9,776 nt of DNA from Planctomycetota bacterium (GCA_030598065.1 JAUVQR010000036.1:1-9776), one strand, 5' to 3'; positions 1 to 5,311 are shown, counted from the stretch's first letter. The notes: generated by a model from the sequence alone, not told the origin. Program-made: numbers and translations.

Positions 1-8
1 AGATACTG

Positions 9-368
9 ATGGCTAATGAAGCTAGTTTGATTCAAAATTTTATTGATAGTTCCAATGTGCTTATTTATCTCAAGGATGAACAGGGACGCTTTCTCATGGT
101 CAATCGCGGATTAGCGGAGCTATTAAAATCAAGCAAAGAGCAACTCCTGGGCAAGACCAGCTATGACTGTTCTTCAAAGGAGGAGGGTGATAAGTCGCGG
201 GAAAACGACCGTAAAGTAGCCAAAGCTGGCACTCCTATGACTTTTAAGGTGACCGTTACTCGTGACGATGACCAGCGTACATTCATTTCGCGTAAGTTTC
301 CCGTTTCCGTAGAGGGGTTTCCTAACGCTGTCGGCGGTATATCCATAGACATCACAAAAATTGAATAG
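9..368 (+). CDS. PAS-domain protein, probably the C-terminal part of a larger sensor
   Basis: The 119-residue product is essentially one PAS domain. Its opening, with NFIDSSNVLIYLKDEQGRF followed by MVN and an LLGKTSYD turn, matches the PAS_4/PAS_9 style found in sensor kinases and diguanylate cyclases. The closing strands (RKFPV, GISIDIT) complete the fold, so the domain ends almost at the stop codon. PAS domains bind small ligands or cofactors and pass signals by dimer contacts; the ligand cannot be read from this sequence. The reading frame stays open from the ATG at 9 to the window edge, and no ribosome site can be judged in the 8 available bases. The ATG may therefore be internal and the real gene longer. 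The tRNA 3' half at 805-854 suggests this gene could lie inside an integrated element (inference). The PAS assignment is fairly sure; the full architecture is unknown. Confidence 0.75.
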   Translation: MANEASLIQNFIDSSNVLIYLKDEQGRFLMVNRGLAELLKSSKEQLLGKTSYDCSSKEEGDKSRENDRKVAKAGTPMTFKVTVTRDDDQRTFISRKFPVSVEGFPNAVGGISIDITKIE

Positions 369-406
369 ATAGCGGGTCAAACGGGTATTAGTAGTTGTTT
401 TACCTT

Positions 407-447
407 GGCCCTCTCCGCTTAATTGACGTCCCTCCAGCAGGGGGTGA
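407..447. repeat. REP-like GC-rich hairpin
   Basis: CCCTC at 409-413 pairs with GAGGG at 436-440, with further C/G-rich pairing inside (CCCTCC against GGGGG around 430). The shape resembles the dispersed CCCTC...GAGGG REP-type elements seen in many genomes. It lies 40 bases after the PAS stop codon. There is no T-tract, so it is not a standard terminator. Whether it recurs elsewhere in this genome cannot be seen here. Confidence 0.35.
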
Positions 448-512
448 GGGCTAGCCCACGCTGAAGTAATCGTAAGGTGCCTAGTAAAAGTCTTCATATA
501 CTGCGATAATAG

Positions 513-603
513 TAATAGAGAGGTGTTGCAGTCGTGTCACGGCGATGTTTACCTCCTTTATGCGTCGTGACAATCTATCCCTGACTGCGGCATCTCTCTA
601 TTA
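513..603 (+). ncRNA. Candidate structured RNA: long two-part hairpin with CCUCC apical loop
   Basis: Two arms of 21 bases, 513-533 and 583-603, pair completely if transcribed from the plus strand: 18 Watson-Crick pairs and 3 G-U pairs. On the minus strand those three become A-C mismatches, which favours plus-strand RNA. Inside, TGTCACGGCG (535-544) pairs with CGTCGTGACA (563-572), again with one G-U. The 18-base apical loop (545-562) contains ACCTCC at 551-556, a match to the anti-Shine-Dalgarno core of 16S rRNA. A one-sided bulge of about 10 bases (573-582) separates the helices. I found no known RNA family that fits, no obvious promoter, and no T-tract directly after the helix. It could be a small RNA, the inverted repeat of a small mobile element, or a recombination site. 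Confidence 0.4.
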
Positions 604-664
604 TGTCTTAATACCCATTCGGCCGCTTATTTCCACAGCCCTTTCTTTGTCCCTCCATGATGTT

Positions 665-742
665 GGTTTTGGTGACCAATAGGTGTCCATGACAACTCAA
701 AACAACCAACATATTCAACTGTAACCAACAGTATTCAACAGG
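665..742. repeat. Dispersed repeat, copy 1
   Basis: Positions 665-736 align without gaps to 2971-3042, with 53 of 72 bases identical by hand count. The 22 bases at 677-698 match 3924-3945 at 19 of 22. The copy also holds an internal direct repeat, AACCAACA-TATTCAAC (704-719) and AACCAACAGTATTCAAC (723-739). Read on the minus strand, one frame of copies 1 and 2 gives a shared peptide core, GCFELS, and several of the differences there are synonymous. It may be a remnant of a small coding or mobile element. Because it sits just upstream of the tRNA fragment, the internal repeat could instead be integrase arm sites. Confidence 0.5.
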
Positions 743-804
743 TCCTAAATCCAAGGCTCACACGAAGATGCTTGCAAGCCCTAGAGTTAGGTAAATTAGC
801 CGAA

Positions 805-854
805 ACAGTTTCCTAAACTGTAGGCCGCAGGTTCGAATCCTGCCGGGCGTACCA
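805..854 (+). tRNA. 3' half of tRNA-Arg(CCT), probable integration scar (att site)
   Basis: From the anticodon arm onward this is a perfect tRNA: stem ACAGT (805-809) with ACTGT (817-821), loop TTCCTAA with anticodon CCT at 812-814, a five-base variable loop, T stem GCAGG/CCTGC around TTCGAAT (827-843), acceptor strand CGGGCGT (844-850), discriminator A and encoded CCA (852-854). The 5' half is missing. Bases before 805 offer neither an ACGCCCG acceptor strand nor a normal D arm. An anticodon-loop-to-CCA fragment is the typical displaced end left when a tyrosine-recombinase element inserts into a tRNA gene and restores the intact tRNA at its other end. In that model the element lies to the left (positions 1-804 and beyond) and the chromosome resumes on the right. 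No integrase is visible in this window. A decayed tRNA copy is the alternative. Confidence 0.7.
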
Positions 855-894
855 CTTTAACTACCTTCCCCACGCCACTTAGCCCCCTGCAACA

Positions 895-933
895 TCTGGC
901 TCACACACTTATTTTGTGCCTTTTGTGGCCAGA
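895..933. other. Hairpin downstream of the dehydrogenase gene
   Basis: TCTGGC (895-900) pairs with GCCAGA (928-933), and CACA (902-905) with TGTG (924-927) across a single-base bulge; the loop contains a smaller ACAC/TGTG-type fold. It lies about 40 bases beyond the stop codon of the minus-strand dehydrogenase, so it may mark the 3' end of that transcript. There is no U-tract in the minus direction, so a factor-independent terminator is not shown. Confidence 0.3.
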
Positions 934-971
934 CAATATTCACCTGATTTACACATGGCACACCGCCCGGT

Positions 972-1961
972 TCAGCCCTGCGGCTCTTTGACGATATACC
1001 GTGGCCTTTCATTATTCATGACTTTGATTGCGTTTTCCGCAATTAAAGTGTACCTCCTGACCAGGGCCTCTTTCGTTTCGCCGGCTATATGAGGCGTAAG
1101 TAAGACGTTTGCCATTTTTCTTAATTCACTGTCTTCCGGCAGAGGCTCGGTTTCATACACGTCTAAGGCTGCTTTCCTGATAACGTTGTTTCTTAGAGAT
1201 TCTATTAAATCATTCTCATTGATTACGCCGCCCCTGGACGTATTTATCAGCCATCCAAGTCCCGCCCCGCCTATCTTTCCCAGTTCTTTTTCCCCGATTA
1301 ACCCTTCTGTCCTGTAATTGCCGTGTGTTATCAAGGGAAGGAGGATGGAAACAATATCGGATTTTTCCAATAAATAATCAAAGTCAACGATATCTACAAA
1401 ATTGAGGCCTTCATTCCCTTTTTCCTTGTTTTTTCTAAACGCCATTATTTTCATTCCAAACCCGTGGGCGATCCCTGCCTTTATCTTGCCGACATTGCCG
1501 AACCCGATTATGCCGAGTGTCTTTCCGGCGAGTTCAACGCCAACCCCCCTGTTCCACTTGCCTTCCTTCATTTCCAACCCGTATTCCCTGTCATTCTTGG
1601 CCAACGCCAGCACTAGATACATCGCATGCTCCGCAACAGACCGGGCCGTGACACCGGGCATATTGCAGACGAAGATATTTCTCTCTCTGGCAGCCGCAAG
1701 GTCTACCGTATCGTATCCGGTACCACACTGGAATAATCGTACTTTCTTTGCTTCCTTTATCATTTCTCCGGTAATCACGGCCTTGTCCGGATACACAACG
1801 TCCGCGTCCACTATTTCCCTAAATATAGCGTCTACGTCGTCCTTATCTCTGACAAAGACGATTTCCCCGTCAAGGCCTTTGCTCCCAATAACATCCTTTA
1901 TGGTCTTAACCATTAAACCGTCATCAGCTGAACATAATAATAGCTTCAAGGTCTTGGACAT
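972..1961 (-). CDS. D-isomer specific 2-hydroxyacid dehydrogenase, NAD(P)-dependent
   Basis: This 329-residue protein has the full family layout: a split catalytic domain (about 1-105 and 295-329) around a Rossmann domain (about 106-294). The dinucleotide loop is GFGNVG at 153-158. The catalytic set is present: Arg243 in NTSRGG, Glu272 in ETEPLP and His291 in TPHIAG. The family oxidises or reduces 2-hydroxy/2-keto acids and includes phosphoglycerate, glyoxylate/hydroxypyruvate and D-lactate dehydrogenases. No ACT or other regulatory domain follows, and the length fits a short single-unit enzyme, so SerA of the long type is unlikely. At the end of the second Rossmann strand the sequence is AFRKN, where NAD enzymes normally have an acidic residue; Arg175 there suggests NADPH use (inference). 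The start is the ATG at 1961, with only a weak GAAG-type ribosome site. The exact substrate is unknown. Confidence 0.92.
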   Translation of the reverse strand: MSKTLKLLLCSADDGLMVKTIKDVIGSKGLDGEIVFVRDKDDVDAIFREIVDADVVYPDKAVITGEMIKEAKKVRLFQCGTGYDTVDLAAARERNIFVCNMPGVTARSVAEHAMYLVLALAKNDREYGLEMKEGKWNRGVGVELAGKTLGIIGFGNVGKIKAGIAHGFGMKIMAFRKNKEKGNEGLNFVDIVDFDYLLEKSDIVSILLPLITHGNYRTEGLIGEKELGKIGGAGLGWLINTSRGGVINENDLIESLRNNVIRKAALDVYETEPLPEDSELRKMANVLLTPHIAGETKEALVRRYTLIAENAIKVMNNERPRYIVKEPQG

Positions 1962-2179
1962 TTTTGATTCTTCACATAAGGTTACGAAGGTTTAGTTTGA
2001 AAAGTAGGAAAGCCCGAAGCGCATGGGAATTGCCTGTGAAGCGCGCCGGACGGCTGCGGGCACACGCAGGTATTGTTATCCGATTCTTCGCCGGGCCTCT
2101 TCTTGATTTCTCAGGAGCGGGCGGTGTCTTACGTACTCAACGCAAGGGCCAATACCGGTTGTATTGTGCTGAAAATGTA
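1962..2179. other. Gene-free stretch between two minus-strand genes
   Basis: This 218-base stretch lies upstream of the dehydrogenase and downstream of the DUF3365 gene. I see a small CTGCG/CGCAG hairpin near 2055-2072 and a direct repeat AAGCGC near 2017 and 2041. I find no strong promoter, terminator or coding frame. The plus-strand ORFs here look random. Confidence 0.3.
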
Positions 2180-2899
2180 TTATCGGGGGCTGGGTAAAGT
2201 TCCTTTACCTCTGCGTCTTAATTTTGGGCTTCTTCTGTTTAGTTCCTCCCGCCCTTTCGCTACAGCTTTTAAGGGGATTATCACGCTTATACCGCCCCTG
2301 AGTTCACCCAACTCATAGTTCTCCATCTTGTGGCCGGTTATGTCAAGACCATCGCCGGTGGGGCTATTCGCCGGGTCGCCATGACACTGAAGGCAGGTCT
2401 CCTCAATGTAAAGGGGCAGCATGTAACGGTACACCTTGCCGCTGGCGGACCCTTTCAGTGGAGCAAACTCCCCAAAACCTTCTCCCCTGGGATACGTGGT
2501 AAGTTTCAAAAGCGCAAGCTCTTCCCATTCGTCAGGGGCATTATAGGGGTTGCGGGGTCCGAAGTCGTCTTTACTCAGGGTTGTCTGCTTTAAGGTAATA
2601 CCGGTCCTCTTCACAAACTCCTCTGACGTAAGCCTGCCAAATATCGCCGGCACAAAGCCTTTAAAGAAGATCTTGCCATTCGTGGGGATGGGCTGCCCAT
2701 ATCGTGCCCCCTCTGTGTTAATAACTTCCTGGTTCCTGGCAACAACAATCCTGGAACTCAGCAGCAAGGTAGCGATACTATGCGCGACTTCCGCATAATC
2801 ACTGCTGCCCATAGCCACGACCTCCCTCCCCCTGAAGGTGAGCAGTCCCGTAAAGAGGCATACAATACTCAGTCCCACAACAAGAAACCTTCTCCTCAT
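2180..2899 (-). CDS. Exported DUF3365 (Tll0287-like) c-type haem protein
   Basis: The 239-residue product begins with MRRR and a hydrophobic stretch (about 5-22), i.e. a signal peptide or membrane anchor that sends the rest to the periplasm. The body matches the DUF3365/Tll0287-like haem domain: an ARYGQPIP-type segment near 65-72, a RNPYNAPDEWE stretch at 116-126, GKVYRYMLPLYIEETC at 154-169, and a single CxxCH haem-attachment motif, C169-L-Q-C-H173, followed by GDP. It ends with a GELRGGISVIIPL strand typical of this domain. Such domains occur alone or at the N-terminus of sensor kinases and cyclases and are thought to sense redox state or gases. Here no output domain follows, only a basic tail (KLRRRGKG). 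The ATG start is supported by AGGAG at 2909-2913 on the minus strand, nine bases upstream. A promoter lies about 225 bases upstream, so the leader is long and includes repeat copy 2. Confidence 0.85.
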   Translation of the reverse strand: MRRRFLVVGLSIVCLFTGLLTFRGREVVAMGSSDYAEVAHSIATLLLSSRIVVARNQEVINTEGARYGQPIPTNGKIFFKGFVPAIFGRLTSEEFVKRTGITLKQTTLSKDDFGPRNPYNAPDEWEELALLKLTTYPRGEGFGEFAPLKGSASGKVYRYMLPLYIEETCLQCHGDPANSPTGDGLDITGHKMENYELGELRGGISVIIPLKAVAKGREELNRRSPKLRRRGKGTLPSPR

Positions 2900-2970
2900 C
2901 GTACTTAGCTCCTAAACGTACAGGATTCTGTAAGAGTAAGCCCCCATCCTCAGTGAGGGATCAACCATTA

Positions 2971-3049
2971 GGAATTGGAGACCCATTAACGGCAATGATA
3001 ACTCAAAGCAACCAGCATTTCCAACAGTAACCGTCAGTATTTTGCGGGA
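2971..3049. repeat. Dispersed repeat, copy 2
   Basis: This is the gapless counterpart of 665-736 (53 of 72 identical by hand). It lies in the long 5' leader of the DUF3365 gene, between promoter and ribosome site. On the minus strand one frame reads ILTVTVGNAGCFELS, against ILLVTVEYVGCFELS in copy 1. The frame continues open in both directions for about 74 codons, but has no good start signal. Confidence 0.5.
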
Positions 3050-3122
3050 TAAGAGATTGGGACTTACCAGTATGTATTTATGTAAACAGGACTTAGGGGG
3101 CCAGGCGAAGAGGTTTTTACAA

Positions 3123-3152
3123 AGCGTATGCCGCATTTTCTAACCCTGTCAA
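3123..3152 (-). promoter_or_regulatory. Promoter for the DUF3365 gene
   Basis: On the minus strand a perfect -35 box TTGACA (3147-3152) is followed after 18 bases by TACGCT (3123-3128), which matches three of six -10 positions. Transcription would start near 3116 and give a leader of about 215 bases. The -35 box is convincing; the -10 box is weak. Confidence 0.45.
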
Positions 3153-3413
3153 GCGTATCATTTTAAACCCCCTTGCTGCTTCACTCGTTTCTGGACCTTA
3201 ATTGTGACGGAATATTTTTTAAATGCCGCAATATTAGGTCTGCGCAAAGAAATAATATGGCCGCAGACAGGGTGCGTGGCGGAGCAAGACAAGCACACCG
3301 GGAAGCGCGGCACCGCAACGAACTGAAAAAAGCGTTATTTTTAAATTGTACCTTGAAGCGTAGCCCCGAGTTATCCCCACACTGAAGGCTTAATTCGTAT
3401 TGCAAAAGCGATT
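3153..3413. other. Gene-poor stretch with a hairpin
   Basis: GTCTGCG (3238-3244) pairs with CGCAGAC (3262-3268) around a 17-base loop rich in A and T. The surrounding bases are mixed in composition and give only short ORFs on both strands, none with a ribosome site or recognisable motif. I see no RNA family. Confidence 0.25.
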
Positions 3414-3605
3414 ATGGAAGAAAATGGCGTTACCGTTGATGTGGTAATGACACCAAGCGGCCATCTTCCCGGCGTTGACTGCGGTGTTCATTCTTGTAAA
3501 GCGAGCGGCCTTGCCATTGAACACTCCGACCCTTTACCACCCGCTCTTTACAGGGCGCTCTACCACCCTGGTAAAGAGCAACGGTCAAGCGGAAACTGCC
3601 GTTAG
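3414..3605 (+). pseudogene. Possible fragment of an M15-like peptidase or phage lysin
   Basis: The frame is open from 3357, with a possible ATG at 3414, but no Shine-Dalgarno sequence precedes it. The peptide GLIRIAKAIMEENGV (starting upstream of the ATG), then SGHLPGVDCGVHSCKASGLAIEHSD, resembles the zinc-site segment of M15-type D-Ala-D-Ala peptidases, where an H...H..G.A.D pattern follows a helix like this. Glu stands where Asp is usual. If that reading is right, the N- and C-terminal parts are missing; the last 23 residues are low-complexity and overlap a strong DNA hairpin at 3543-3579. It is best seen as a decayed fragment, perhaps from a phage. A chance ORF is quite possible. Confidence 0.25.
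3543..3579. other. Strong inverted repeat just downstream of dodecin
   Basis: GCTCTTTAC (3543-3551) pairs perfectly with GTAAAGAGC (3571-3579), extended by AGGG/CCCT (3552-3555 with 3566-3569) across a one-base bulge; the loop is ten bases. It starts 23 bases past the dodecin stop codon, so it could act as the 3' hairpin of that minus-strand mRNA. No clear U-tract follows on the minus strand. Confidence 0.4.
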
Positions 3606-3808
3606 TGGTACTTAAAGGACAGGTTTAGCCTTGTTCGATAGGCTATCACCTTTCCGTCTTCAATCTTCATGTCCATCTTGATAACCTCTGCGATTCTCAA
3701 ATCCCTGAGACTCTCAGCCGCTCGCTTCACCGCGTTATTGGCGGCATCTTCCCATGATTTATCACTCGCACCAATCACTTCAATGACCTTGTATGTGTGC
3801 TCCGGCAT
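3602..3808 (-). CDS. Dodecin family protein, variant lacking the flavin-stacking Trp
   Basis: Dodecins are small proteins of about 70 residues that form hollow 12-mers and store or buffer flavins. The 68-residue product MPEHTYKVIEVIG...LSFKYH has the full beta-alpha-beta-beta layout: strand 5-12, helix 18-34, strands 38-47 and 53-66. In flavin-binding dodecins the segment after the helix reads LRxLxWFEV. Here it is LRDLRIAEV (34-42), so the aromatic residue that stacks on the flavin is replaced by Ile39. The protein may belong to a subgroup with a different ligand. I chose the ATG at 3808 because AGGAG (3817-3821 on the minus strand) lies eight bases upstream; an upstream in-frame start at 3826 would add six residues but runs through that ribosome site. 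It is a single-gene unit with its own promoter at 3873-3901. Confidence 0.88.
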   Translation of the reverse strand: MPEHTYKVIEVIGASDKSWEDAANNAVKRAAESLRDLRIAEVIKMDMKIEDGKVIAYRTRLNLSFKYH

Positions 3809-3872
3809 CTTTATCGCTCCTTTCACTTGAGCTTATACGTTAATACGCCATCAGGTGTCTTATACAGAGGCA

Positions 3873-3901
3873 AATCTACCGACAGCCGTAAGGTTTGTCA
3901 A
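3873..3901 (-). promoter_or_regulatory. Sigma70-type promoter of the dodecin gene
   Basis: On the minus strand a perfect TTGACA (3896-3901) is followed after 17 bases by TAGATT (3873-3878), four of six matches to TATAAT. The expected start is near 3866, giving a leader of about 58 bases with AGGAG before the ATG. Repeat copy 3 sits 23 bases upstream of the -35 box. Confidence 0.65.
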
Positions 3902-3923
3902 GCCTAATGGGGCCTCAGTTACT

Positions 3924-3945
3924 CAATAAGTGTCTGTGACAACTC
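3924..3945. repeat. Dispersed repeat, short copy 3
   Basis: Nineteen of 22 bases match 677-698 in the same orientation. The similarity stops sharply at GACAACTC, where copy 1 continues with AAAAC and this copy with GGGGG. The minus strand again reads PELS in the shared frame. The copy is short, so chance cannot be fully excluded. Confidence 0.4.
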
Positions 3946-3961
3946 GGGGGCAGCCGACGCT

Positions 3962-4189
3962 ATGATTGATTTCAAAGAAACACCTCTACAGGCCACGACT
4001 GAGAACGTTCTCACCGTTTCAAGGAGTGACGTTTTCTTACAAGTTGTCGCCAAAGATAACACGTCTGAACCGGTGCGACGTGGAAAGCCCGGGACGGCCG
4101 CAACAGTCCTTAATAGTTGTCCCGACTCATGTTCCGTTGTACAAACAGCACCGCCTGACGAGCGGTACGTCTTTTGCGCCATGCTGTAA
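3962..4189 (+). CDS. Possible small hypothetical protein
   Basis: This is a 75-residue ORF starting at an ATG preceded by a G-rich stretch (3946-3950) that is too far upstream to be a good ribosome site. The first codon position is purine-rich, as in real genes. The product has no motif I recognise, no signal peptide and no membrane segment; it contains three cysteines in its second half. It ends 23 bases before the next plus-strand ORF, so the two could form a pair. A 97-codon ORF overlaps it on the minus strand and looks no better. Low confidence. Confidence 0.25.
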   Translation: MIDFKETPLQATTENVLTVSRSDVFLQVVAKDNTSEPVRRGKPGTAATVLNSCPDSCSVVQTAPPDERYVFCAML

Positions 4190-4212
4190 GGGTTGATGGA
4201 GGTCCTAACCAA

Positions 4213-4506
4213 TTGGATAGCACGGAAATAATGTCAGGTACCACGGCAGAGAGGGTTAGACTGGCAATATACGCCCCACAGGGCGACTCGGGTCAGGTAA
4301 TGATATCGACGCTGGCCGGAATGGAGGCGTACGTTTCATCGTGCGCAAGGAACGGCAACACCGTAACGACAAGAGGGATATCCCCAGGTGACGTACAACT
4401 GGCCGAATGCGTCCTTGAATGGATAGCAGAGACAGACGGTCACTGGTGGTACAGCCCGTCCGCCGGGGGACCCTTCCATATCGAAGGGTGCGTCGTGTCT
4501 GGATGA
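4213..4506 (+). CDS. Unrecognised hypothetical protein of 97 residues
   Basis: I do not recognise this protein. The TTG at 4213 is the likely start, because GGAGG at 4198-4202 lies ten bases upstream; an in-frame ATG at 4231 has no ribosome site. Codon usage looks coding-like. The sequence is soluble and globular in appearance: an early strand-like RVRLAIYAPQ, a MISTLAGMEAYVSSC helix, an acidic helix VQLAECVLEWIAETDG, and a tail with HWWYSP and GGPFHIEGC. Three cysteines and the paired tryptophans stand out. There is no signal peptide or membrane segment. It is one of very few plus-strand genes here and lies among repeats, which suggests acquired or accessory DNA (inference). The strong terminator at 4632-4680 lies 125 bases downstream but is oriented for the minus strand. 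Confidence 0.5.
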   Translation: MDSTEIMSGTTAERVRLAIYAPQGDSGQVMISTLAGMEAYVSSCARNGNTVTTRGISPGDVQLAECVLEWIAETDGHWWYSPSAGGPFHIEGCVVSG

Positions 4507-4631
4507 CGAATAAGTACTGGTAGCCCTGAAGACCTGCTAATAATATCCCCTTAAAGGAACGTCTTCAACGGCACGTAAACGCGCACACACACTCACAGGC
4601 GCAAGTCAAGAATGTCCGGCTGCCCGCGCCT

Positions 4632-4680
4632 AAAAAAAAGAGGGGCCACGGAGAACTTAGCTCCATGGCCCCTCTTTCAG
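4632..4680 (-). terminator. Intrinsic terminator of the downstream cold-shock gene transcript
   Basis: A 12-bp perfect stem (4637-4648 with 4666-4677), one mismatch, four more pairs (GGAG/CTCC) and a seven-base loop form a very stable hairpin. On the minus strand it is followed by a run of eight T (A at 4632-4639 on the plus strand). It ends transcription from the cold-shock gene at 4851 after a 170-base 3' region. In the plus direction only TTT follows, so it is weaker for the hypothetical gene at 4213-4506. Confidence 0.85.
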
Positions 4681-4850
4681 TGAATCACACAAACAAGCCG
4701 GAAGTATCTACCCGCCGTATTTTCTACTTTCTATCGCGGGGGTCCCCCTCTAGCTACGCCTGCGTAAAGCTCATGTCCCGGCTCATACGTATTATTAATC
4801 GTCTCAATCAATATGACTATTATAACTTACGTATTACCGTTTAACATAAA
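4681..4850 (-). other. Long 3' region of the cold-shock gene transcript
   Basis: Between the stop codon at 4851 and the terminator lie 170 bases without an ORF. On the minus strand there is a small fold with AGCT...ACG/CGT...AGCT near 4752-4771 and a GGGGG/CCCCC palindrome near 4738-4750. TAATACGTA occurs twice on the minus strand (near 4788 and 4833). A 3'-derived small RNA ending at the terminator is possible but unsupported. Confidence 0.25.
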
Positions 4851-5054
4851 TTAGACCTTGACCACCTTTGTGGCCTTGGGCCCTTTCGTGTCCTCAATCA
4901 CCTCGAACTCGACCTTGTCGCCCTCGGACAGAGACTTGAAACCCTCACCCTCGATTACACTGTGGTGAGCAAATACGTCTTTGCCTCCGTCATCCGGTGC
5001 TATAAAGCCAAAACCCTTCGTGTCGTTGAACCACTTTACTGTACCTGTACTCAA
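4851..5054 (-). CDS. Cold-shock domain protein (CspA family), copy 1
   Basis: This 67-residue protein is a single cold-shock domain: a five-stranded beta barrel that binds single-stranded RNA and DNA and melts structured mRNA. RNP1 is KGFGFI (13-18) and RNP2 is VFAHH (27-31), with Trp8 and the phenylalanines of both motifs in place. Most family members have VFVHH; the Ala here is a mild substitution and copy 2 keeps Val. The start is a TTG at 5052-5054, four bases after an AGAGGTGA ribosome site; no ATG is available in this position. Both copies use TTG here, which supports the choice. It has its own promoter (5179-5207), a leader with an internal terminator (5104-5147) and an end terminator (4632-4680). 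Confidence 0.95.
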   Translation of the reverse strand: MSTGTVKWFNDTKGFGFIAPDDGGKDVFAHHSVIEGEGFKSLSEGDKVEFEVIEDTKGPKATKVVKV

Positions 5055-5103
5055 ATGTCACCTCTCTTCTTTCACTGTTTACAAGGAGTATACACTTCAC
5101 TCC

Positions 5104-5147
5104 AAAAAAAAACCACAAAAGCCTTAGTACTGTTCGGCCTTTGTGAT
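5104..5147 (-). terminator. Intrinsic terminator inside the leader of cold-shock copy 1
   Basis: On the minus strand ATCACAAAGGCC (5136-5147) pairs with GGCTTTTGTGGT (5112-5123), including two G-U pairs, around the loop GAACAGTACTAA. A run of nine or more T follows directly. It lies between promoter and start codon, about 50 bases before the TTG, so transcription from that promoter must read through it to express the gene. Confidence 0.75.
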
Positions 5148-5178
5148 CTAGAACACGACAATACTACCTTCTCGAAAT

Positions 5179-5207
5179 ATTCTACCAAAGATATTAAGCT
5201 TTGCAAA
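5179..5207 (-). promoter_or_regulatory. Promoter of cold-shock copy 1
   Basis: On the minus strand TTTGCA (5202-5207) is followed after exactly 17 bases by TAGAAT (5179-5184). The same arrangement is kept in copy 2. The leader is about 118 bases. Confidence 0.6.
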
Positions 5208-5311
5208 CAAATACTTCGTCGTTTTTAGTTTACAGGAATACCCCCCATTACAACGCTATCCTTTACAGAATCAGGATGGTTATTACAATCTACTATACCG
5301 TGTGGCGCAAA

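Noticed and set aside
174..497. 107-codon minus-strand ORF
   Set aside because: It overlaps the well-supported PAS gene and the REP-like hairpin, and has no ribosome site or motif.
665..742. Integron attC site or CRISPR-type array
   Set aside because: There are only two unequal internal repeats with no spacers of constant length, and no paired GTTRRRY / RYYYAAC ends in a palindromic setting.
1402..1995. 197-codon plus-strand ORF
   Set aside because: It is the complement of the dehydrogenase gene, with the Ser/Pro/Phe-rich composition typical of such shadows.
3480..3580. tRNA-like pattern on the minus strand (GGTAGAGC, a TGTAAA stretch, GTTCAAT)
   Set aside because: The anticodon stem does not pair and no acceptor stem or regular T stem can be drawn; the strong pairing is instead the simple hairpin at 3543-3579.
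3919..4212. 97-codon minus-strand ORF opposite the 75-codon plus-strand ORF
   Set aside because: It starts at a TTG without a ribosome site and shows no family features; it runs through repeat copy 3. It cannot be fully excluded.
4231..4506. ATG at 4231 as the start of the hypothetical gene
   Set aside because: No ribosome site precedes it, while the in-frame TTG at 4213 has GGAGG at a good distance.
4654..4679. Reading 4632-4680 as the terminator of the plus-strand hypothetical gene
   Set aside because: Only three T follow the stem on the plus strand, while eight T follow it on the minus strand, so it mainly serves the cold-shock transcript.
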